Assembly: GCF_000718005.1 (NCBI RefSeq)
Contig: NZ_JODV01000009.1
Origin: Actinoalloteichus_B caeruleus
GTDB lineage: Bacteria; Actinomycetota; Actinomycetes; Mycobacteriales; Pseudonocardiaceae
Strand: one strand, 5' to 3'
Length of the DNA: 64,000 bases
A model generated the notes under the pieces. It was not told where the DNA came from, ran no database searches, and saw nothing but the letters and a program-made list of their open reading frames with translations. The position numbers and the translations under genes were made by a program. Shown here piece after piece: positions 60,442 through 64,000 of this stretch; the stretch's first letter is position 1; every line of letters begins with the position of its first letter.

Positions 60442-60782
60442 CAGCACAGGTTGACGCCGCGCTGAACACCTTGATGCGACAAGGATTCGCGTTCCGGTTG
60501 GCGCCGGGGGATCACTACGTCCCCCGGACCCTGTTCGGGGAACGGCGACGCGGAACGCACACCGACTACCTCCACATCAGCGGCCCGGACGACTGCCTGG
60601 CCGCGCGCATGCGCGCCTCCCTGGAGCCGGTGCCGTCCGACGTGGTGTGGAGCGTGGAGGGCGGTTTTCTCGCCGTCGTGGCCGAATTGCTGTCCCTGCC
60701 CGCGCCGGACAGCCCGCACGCGCCGAGGCTGGCAACGCGTCGGGCGGGGGCGCTGTGGACTCCCGGGATGCCGGTGGGCTGA
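60438..60782 (+). CDS. Small conserved hypothetical protein, paralog of 16541-16912
   Basis: Protein of 114 residues. It aligns with the 123-residue product at 16541 over the first 80 residues (MTAQVDAALNTLMRQGFAF against MTDIADRLRAMMARGFRF, then a helix VVAELLSLP against VIEELLHLP). The two C-termini differ. It overlaps the preceding 58-residue gene by four bases. It precedes an HTH gene at 61057, just as the 16541 gene lies near Scr1/DUF397, so the family may be linked to this regulator class. Confidence 0.65.
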   Translation: MTAQVDAALNTLMRQGFAFRLAPGDHYVPRTLFGERRRGTHTDYLHISGPDDCLAARMRASLEPVPSDVVWSVEGGFLAVVAELLSLPAPDSPHAPRLATRRAGALWTPGMPVG

Positions 60783-61056
60783 CCGGGTCGAGCAACTGGC
60801 GTGCGAGAGCGGGGTGATGCGATGGCAGGTCTTGGCGCCTGAGACGAGTTTGGTCCGCGTTCCGCCTCACGAACGCATCGTCTCGGGCGTATCTCTGCCA
60901 GCGACGGCCTCGGTGCGAACGACCGCACCGGGGCCGTTCGCTCGCCAGCAACCAGGACGCCCTGTGGGAACCGAGGCGGCGGGCAGTCTTCCCCGCGCGT
61001 TCGCCCGGCTACCCTGAGTGCCCGGTGTCGTGCTCTGCACCAGGAGGCGGAAGGTC

Positions 61057-62655
61057 ATGGCGCGAGAAGCCGAAGAAATCCAGGCCCTGCGGCGAGAACT
61101 CGGCGAGAAGCTGTCGACCGCCCGCAAGCTCGCAGGCCTGACCCAGGCCGAGGTCGCGCGGCAGGTGTTCTGCGACCGCACCACGATCGCGCACCTGGAG
61201 AAGGGCCGGGTCGGGGCGGACGAGCGGGTGTGGCGTGCGGCGGACCGCGCGGTGAGGGCTGACGGCCTCCTCCTGGAGGCGTTCCTCCAGTTCCGAGCGG
61301 CCGCCCTGCGCCACGCGAGCGAACAGCGGGCGACCGAGCGCGCGGGTTTCCAGAGGCAGGCCGGGCGGTGGCGGGCCGAACCGGCTGGGCCGCCCGCCAC
61401 GACGGCCACGGTCGACCCGTCCGCCCCGACGGAGGAACCGGGGTCCCTCGACTCGGCGTGTGACTGGCTGGACGAGCGTGCCGGGTGGTGTCCCGGAACG
61501 AGTAGGGACACCGCGGTCGGTGCAGGTCAGGACCGGTCCCATGCTGTCCCGGCTCGTTCGGTTCCCACACCCGACCGGTCGGTGATCGCGGGGGCGCTGG
61601 CCCGGTACTACCCGACGTCCGCCGAGGACACCGCTGGCCTGTACGGCGTGCGCGTGGACGGGGCGAGGCTCGGGACGAGCGTGGTGTCCCGTCCTGAGTG
61701 GCTGGACCTGTCATGTCCGTTGTCACCCGATCGCGACCGGGTGCGGCTGGCGACCGCCCGCCGGGGCGGGGCGAGGCCGCTGGACGAGCACGCCGCCGTC
61801 CGGCGGCTGGCCGAAGCCACCGCGACCGGGGTTCGGATGACGGACCTGCCGATCTACCAGCTCACCAACGCCGACGTCAGCACGTCCCGTCTCGCGGGCC
61901 AGGTGGAGCTGCTGCCCTTCACCGAGTACGCGCTGACCATGGACCTGCTGGAAGGCGAGCTCACCCGCGCCCTGGCCAGCGGCGCGGACCTCGCCCCGAC
62001 GGACCTCCCGCTGCGCAGCGCGTTGCTGCCGGACATGGCCTCCGTGCTGGACGTGGCGGGACGGTTGTGCGCGGGTGGGCCGCTCGCGCTGTGCGCCATC
62101 GCCCGGCCGGCCGACGCCTACCGGGACACCGGCGACTACGTCCTCCTGGTGCAACGGCGATCGGCCCAGGTCGTCAACGCGGCAGGCCGGCTCTCGGTGA
62201 TCCCCAAGGGCTTCCACGCCCCGCTGACCGACTACCGAGCGGACGCCCGCATCGGCGCGACCCTGCTCCGCGAGTTGGAGGAGGAGCTGTTCGGCCGGGC
62301 GGACGTGGACGTCACTGTCAGCCCGCAACGCGCCGCCGATCCGATGCACCCGAGTCGGTTGTCCGAGCCGATGCGGTGGCTGATCGAGCGGCCGGGGCGG
62401 TTGCGGGTGGAGTGCACCGGGTTCGGGTTGAACCTGGTGTCGGGAAACTACGAGTTCGCCAGCCTGATCGTGATCGAGGACGAAGGGGCTGCGGCGCCTG
62501 GGCGAGATCGGCGGCGACCGCGTCGACGTTCCCGAGCTCGCCTGGTCCCTGTCCTGACGAGGTGTCAGGTGGCGGAGGGCCATCGCACGGTCATCACCAC
62601 CGAGTCGGCGAGCGCTTCCCAGGAGTGGTCGACACCGGCGCCCCACATGACGTAG
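61057..62655 (+). CDS. XRE-type HTH protein with NUDIX-like domain, C-terminus frameshifted
   Basis: Open frame of 532 residues. A helix-turn-helix of the XRE type at about residues 8-62 (LGEKLSTARKLAGLTQAEVARQV) is followed by a linker and, from residue 175, a domain shared with the minus-strand gene at 62912-64000 (FTEYALTMDLLEGEL, then VIPKGFHAPLTDYRADARIGATLLRELEEELFGR, a NUDIX-like box). After IVIEDE near residue 476 the frame becomes unlike the paralog. The true C-terminus (GLRRLGEIGGDRVDVPELAW) is found in another frame ending at 62557, so about 150 bases are missing and the reading frame is broken at 62484. As read, the end is nonsense and overlaps the cupin gene. Confidence 0.75.
   Translation: MAREAEEIQALRRELGEKLSTARKLAGLTQAEVARQVFCDRTTIAHLEKGRVGADERVWRAADRAVRADGLLLEAFLQFRAAALRHASEQRATERAGFQRQAGRWRAEPAGPPATTATVDPSAPTEEPGSLDSACDWLDERAGWCPGTSRDTAVGAGQDRSHAVPARSVPTPDRSVIAGALARYYPTSAEDTAGLYGVRVDGARLGTSVVSRPEWLDLSCPLSPDRDRVRLATARRGGARPLDEHAAVRRLAEATATGVRMTDLPIYQLTNADVSTSRLAGQVELLPFTEYALTMDLLEGELTRALASGADLAPTDLPLRSALLPDMASVLDVAGRLCAGGPLALCAIARPADAYRDTGDYVLLVQRRSAQVVNAAGRLSVIPKGFHAPLTDYRADARIGATLLRELEEELFGRADVDVTVSPQRAADPMHPSRLSEPMRWLIERPGRLRVECTGFGLNLVSGNYEFASLIVIEDEGAAAPGRDRRRPRRRSRARLVPVLTRCQVAEGHRTVITTESASASQEWSTPAPHMT
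62395..62483 (+). repeat. 89-bp perfect inverted repeat, arm 1
   Basis: These 89 bases are identical to the reverse complement of 63135-63223 without a single mismatch. They encode the segment from GRLRVEC to IVIEDE in both paralogs. Outside the arm the two genes are only moderately similar, so identity ends abruptly on both sides. The break in this gene is at the 3' edge of the arm. Confidence 0.95.
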
Positions 62656-62915
62656 TCGCCCTGCCGGTCGAGGACGGCGCTGCCCTCGGTGAGGTCCACC
62701 CGGAACCGCCCCTCGATGAGGATCACCAGCGTGGTGCGGGCGTCGTCCTTGGTCCACTCCGGGCGTGCGTCACCGGCAGGGTGCGAGGCCCACTTCACCT
62801 CGACGTCGGCGTCGTGCCGGACGCCCTGCGCGGGGTCGATGAAGTGCCCGACCAGCCACCCCCGGTTGGCGGAACCGTCCTCGGCGGCGTTCCCGGTGGA
62901 CCACGTGCGGTTCAC
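62565..62915 (-). CDS. Cupin-like protein coupled to the HTH/NUDIX-like gene
   Basis: Small protein of 116 residues with a cupin-type beta barrel (VKWASHPAGDAR, LVILIEGRFRVDL, DYVMWGAGVDHSWEAL), including two His and a Glu in cupin-like positions. The GTG start at 62915 overlaps the end of the upstream HTH/NUDIX-like gene as GTGA, so the two are coupled. An ATG at 62930 in frame is the alternative. The partnership of a cupin with this HTH/NUDIX-like family suggests a sensing or signalling pair, but no ligand can be named. Confidence 0.8.
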   Translation of the reverse strand: MNRTWSTGNAAEDGSANRGWLVGHFIDPAQGVRHDADVEVKWASHPAGDARPEWTKDDARTTLVILIEGRFRVDLTEGSAVLDRQGDYVMWGAGVDHSWEALADSVVMTVRWPSAT

Positions 62916-64000
62916 TGAGCGATCTCCCATCCGATGATTGGCAGTGTGACGCGCTGTCCGTCCAGGTCGGCGAGCCGGCGAAGGCCCTGGAGCATAGCGA
63001 ACAGCCCCTCGTTGCTCCATGCCGTGTCGGTGACGAGTTCGGTCACCAGGTCCTCGTCCAGAGTGGAGTACCTGCGCAGGCTGGAGGACTCCCAGTTGGC
63101 TTCGACCTGGCCTCCGAATCGGGGCCAGAACTCCTCGTCCTCGATCACGATCAGGCTGGCGAACTCGTAGTTTCCCGACACCAGGTTCAACCCGAACCCG
63201 GTGCACTCCACCCGCAACCGCCCGGAGGAGGGTGGCACCGACCCGGGCGTCCGAGCGCACGTCGGTCAACGGTTCGTGGAAGCCCTTGGGGATGACCGCG
63301 AGACGGCGCGCGGCGTTGAGGACGTTGCCGGACCGTTCCTGAACGAGGAGGAGGTAGTCGGCCTCGCCTCGGAGGATGTCCGCTGGTCTCGCGATGGCCA
63401 GCAGCGCGAGCGCGCCTCCCGCGCACAGCCGGTCGCCGACGGCGAGGACAGCGGCGGAATCGGGGAGGTAGTGCTGGCGCAGGGGAAGCGAACCGGGCTG
63501 GATCGGGGTGCCTGCGGTGAGAGCGTCGGTCAGCTCGCCCTCCAGCAGGTCCATCGTGAGCGCGTACTCGACGAAGTGCGTGATTCCCACGTCGCCGCCG
63601 ATCCGGCCGGGTTCCACGTCGATGCTGAGCAGGCGGTACAGCGGGTTGTTGGTGAGGCGGGTGTCCATGGCGATGACCTCGGCGAGCCTGCGCACGGCGG
63701 GGTCGATGGTCTGTTCGGTGAGGACGGGGGTGGAGTCGGGTCTGCCCCCGGTGGCGCGGAGCTGGTCACGTCGGGCGGTGAGGGGGCAGGCGAGGTCGAG
63801 CCAGTCGGCGCTGGTGAGCACGCTCGTGTGAGCGGTGGTCGCCCCCACCCGCGCGGCGTAGCGGCCGTAGCCGGGTCGCGGGTCGTAGTAGCGGGCGAGC
63901 GCGTCGGCCATGTCCGCCTGGGTGATCCGGCCGCGCCTGCTCCCGCGATCCCGCAACTCCTGCGCGTCCAGGTCCGCGAGGGCTCCGGTGACGGCGTGGC
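62912..64000 (-). pseudogene. Paralogous HTH/NUDIX-like gene, internally deleted, cut by window edge
   Basis: Minus-strand gene entering from beyond 64000. It follows the 61057 product closely (ALARYYDPRPG, FVEYALTMDLLEGELT, VIPKGFHEPLTDVRSDARVGATLLR) down to about 63230. There about 128 bases, including the NUDIX-like box tail, are missing and the frame shifts. A second frame then gives the rest (GRLRVECTGFGLNLVSG, then TLDEDLVTELVTD and GWEIAQ) to the stop at 62912. The break lies at the 5' edge of the 89-bp identical arm (63135-63223). The missing region is present in the plus-strand paralog and vice versa. Confidence 0.75.
63135..63223 (-). repeat. 89-bp perfect inverted repeat, arm 2
   Basis: Exact reverse complement of 62395-62483, inside the minus-strand paralog. 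Its 5' edge in gene orientation (63223) is the point where this gene is deleted and frameshifted. Confidence 0.95.

Overview
The window is a very GC-rich chromosomal segment from an actinomycete. Third codon positions are almost all G or C, and GTG and TTG starts are frequent. A Scr1-type XRE regulator with a DUF397 protein, a DUF574-type methyltransferase, LAL-type LuxR and TetR regulators, class E-type LAxTG cell-wall anchors and leaderless promoters all point to Actinomycetia. Pseudonocardiaceae or a close relative is my best guess, but it is inference. I saw no rRNA, tRNA or complete insertion sequence.

Layout. 1-7.8 kb: a DUF4132 protein with a small partner, a lipoprotein Cu/Zn superoxide dismutase, an NmrA-type oxidoreductase, and an ABC exporter divergent from a TetR gene with a palindromic operator between them. 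7.8-15.7 kb: an isoaspartyl-type methyltransferase bracketed by a 69-bp direct repeat, a secreted alpha-amylase with a starch-binding domain, a fragment of an ABC-exporter gene, a glycosyltransferase, a DUF574 methyltransferase and a Scr1-type regulator. 16-19.7 kb: DUF397 and two small proteins, then an alpha/beta hydrolase divergent from a TetR repressor whose two operator copies sit in the hydrolase promoter.

20-30.2 kb: a minus-strand block for zinc-type ABC uptake of the anchored-repeat kind. It holds a permease, an ATPase, a ZnuA-like binding protein with an inserted anchored-repeat domain, a membrane-anchored repeat protein, two LAxTG wall-anchored repeat proteins and a small secreted histidine-rich repeat protein. 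A Zur-like box overlaps the promoter of the first gene, which supports zinc acquisition at the cell surface as the function. 30.6-37.8 kb: a methyltransferase, an SGNH hydrolase, CutA, small proteins, a NYN-domain protein and an acyl-CoA ligase.

38.4-54.3 kb is the most interesting part, a compound lanthipeptide locus. It contains a LuxR/TrmB-like regulator, a class II LanM with a cysteine-free 77-residue neighbour, a large LAL regulator, a prolyl oligopeptidase, an MFS exporter, three short class III precursors with the Ser-x2-Ser-x3-Cys labionin pattern, and a class III LanKC synthetase. All three precursors place a proline directly before the predicted core, matching a prolyl oligopeptidase as leader protease.

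54.6-64 kb: a leaderless TetR gene coupled to a CPBP protease, an ArsR/SmtB sensor with a full alpha-5 metal site divergent from an MFS exporter, an M14 carboxypeptidase, two small coupled genes, and two convergent paralogous HTH/NUDIX-like genes. These paralogs share an 89-bp perfect inverted repeat and each carries an internal deletion with a frameshift at one edge of that repeat. A cupin gene lies between them.
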